From positions 1 to 30,151 of the forward strand of contig JAAVTG010000247.1 in NCBI GenBank assembly GCA_011947345.1: 30,151 nt of DNA, in the 5' to 3' direction. A program made the translations under genes and the position numbers. This stretch comes from Phytophthora quininea (lineage: Eukaryota; Oomycota; Peronosporomycetes; Peronosporales; Peronosporaceae). The notes beneath the pieces are model-generated. The model ran no database searches. It saw only the letters and a list, made by a program, of their open reading frames with translations, and was not told where the DNA came from. How positions within the stretch are numbered: the stretch's first letter is position 1; every line of letters starts with the position of its first letter. This document shows, one piece after another, positions 29,596 through 30,151 of this stretch.

Positions 29596-30150
29596 TCAAC
29601 CAGATATCGATCCCATTTTTGAAAGTGAAGCGAAATTGTAGGACTTTCGGCGTGGGAGCGCTTTGGAATTCAAAATCTTGTCATGGTGGCACCGCTCCTT
29701 GGTGAAGTCATTTCCTTGTCGGAGAGTAAGTACAGTAATACAAAGATGTTTACTGAGTGAACGCCAAGCCGAACACGATCTCATGGACATCACTAAGGTG
29801 CAAAACAGGACGGTGCGACGGCAGTGTAGTATTGGGTGCCAGTGAATTGAAAGCAATGAGGCCAGCACCGCTGCAATATCCCGCGGAAACTGCGTCGTTG
29901 CAGCCGATCGAAGTGTCGTCGTCAGAGTGTCCGCAGAAATAGTCCCAGTCGACTCAGTCGCTTCAATAGCTTGGAATAACAGCGTAGCAGCATCGAGTAA
30001 TTCTTCCAGAAGGAGGCAAGCGTGCACCCCACGCCGAAATCGAGCAAAACTCACGTTTTCGCTTCCCATAGTGCTCATTTGTTGGAGAAATCGTGATTGC
30101 ACTGCCTTTGGGAAATCCTCACTCAGTTGGAGCAGAAGTTGCGAGAATGC
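29596..30150 (-). CDS. 5'-partial gene, possible CSTPP1/C11orf49-like protein
   Basis: The frame is open to the right edge of the window, so the start lies outside. Readable protein includes FSQLLLQLSEDFPKAVQSRF, LARFRRG-type helix VSFARFRRGVHACLLLEELL and DAATLLFQAIEATESTGTIS, with an EF-hand-like helix-loop-helix feel. The order LLQL...DFP...SF..F...LL.EELLDA is reminiscent of the tubulin-polyglutamylase-regulator family CSTPP1 (C11orf49), a cilium-linked family, but I rate this weak. After about 29815 the frame loses protein character and an unresolved intron or frame change is likely, so the stop at 29596 is not trustworthy. It is convergent with the acetyltransferase. Confidence 0.4.
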   Translation of the reverse strand, partial: AFSQLLLQLSEDFPKAVQSRFLQQMSTMGSENVSFARFRRGVHACLLLEELLDAATLLFQAIEATESTGTISADTLTTTLRSAATTQFPRDIAAVLASLLSIHWHPILHCRRTVLFCTLVMSMRSCSAWRSLSKHLCITVLTLRQGNDFTKERCHHDKILNSKALPRRKSYNFASLSKMGSISG

Positions 30151-30151
30151 A

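Overview
The window looks like nuclear DNA of an oomycete, most likely a Phytophthora or close relative. The evidence is short (57-74 nt) GT-AG introns, compact gene spacing, oomycete-type core promoters resembling GCTCATTYYNCAWTTT, eukaryotic housekeeping genes (UFSP2, RPN13, class II histone deacetylase, dynein light chain LC8, mitochondrial bL35), and a cluster of secreted trypsin-fold proteins of the glucanase-inhibitor-protein (GIP) type, a known oomycete family that acts against plant endoglucanases.

Layout. 1-3055 (-): polytopic membrane sulfatase/LTA-synthase-like phosphohydrolase, running off the left edge. 3455-5530 (+): UFSP2, the UFM1-specific protease. 5932-7296 (-): PH-domain protein. 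8468-10068 (+): type II membrane glycosyltransferase. 10214-23100: the accessory island, containing GIP-like genes E, A1, B', B1, C, B2, B'2, A2 and D, in which the housekeeping gene RPN13 (14668-16687, -) is embedded. 23572-26065 (+): histone deacetylase. 26239-26508 (+): LC8. 26610-27500 (-): ZFAND2-like AN1 zinc-finger protein. 27747-28255 (+): mitochondrial bL35. 28672-29409 (+): GNAT acetyltransferase. 29596-30150 (-): 5'-partial gene, possibly CSTPP1/C11orf49-like.

The notable structure is the island. RPN13 and a decayed GIP (C) sit in a spacer of about 3.1 kb between two inverted arms of about 2.03 kb (12541-14573 and 17688-19722). Each arm holds one pseudoprotease gene (B1/B2), a truncated signal-peptide stub (B') fused to a reversed copy of another GIP promoter, and about 0.73 kb of unassigned DNA. 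Outside the arms lie divergent A-type genes (A1, A2) whose 5' flanks differ at one base in about 160 while their coding regions differ widely. A1 keeps His/Asp/Ser; the others have lost catalytic residues in different ways. Further right, GIP-D was cut by a hAT-family remnant and by a 427-bp MITE, each flanked by its own 8-bp target-site duplication.

Many genes are interrupted by single-base frame breaks lying in homopolymers, and nearly all are consistent with one or two missing bases. That pattern suggests systematic homopolymer under-calling in the assembly rather than widespread pseudogenisation. I therefore annotate UFSP2, the glycosyltransferase, the deacetylase, the acetyltransferase, A1, A2, B1 and B2 as probable real genes with probable sequence errors, and reserve pseudogene for copies with deletions, internal stops or insertions (E, C, D, B').
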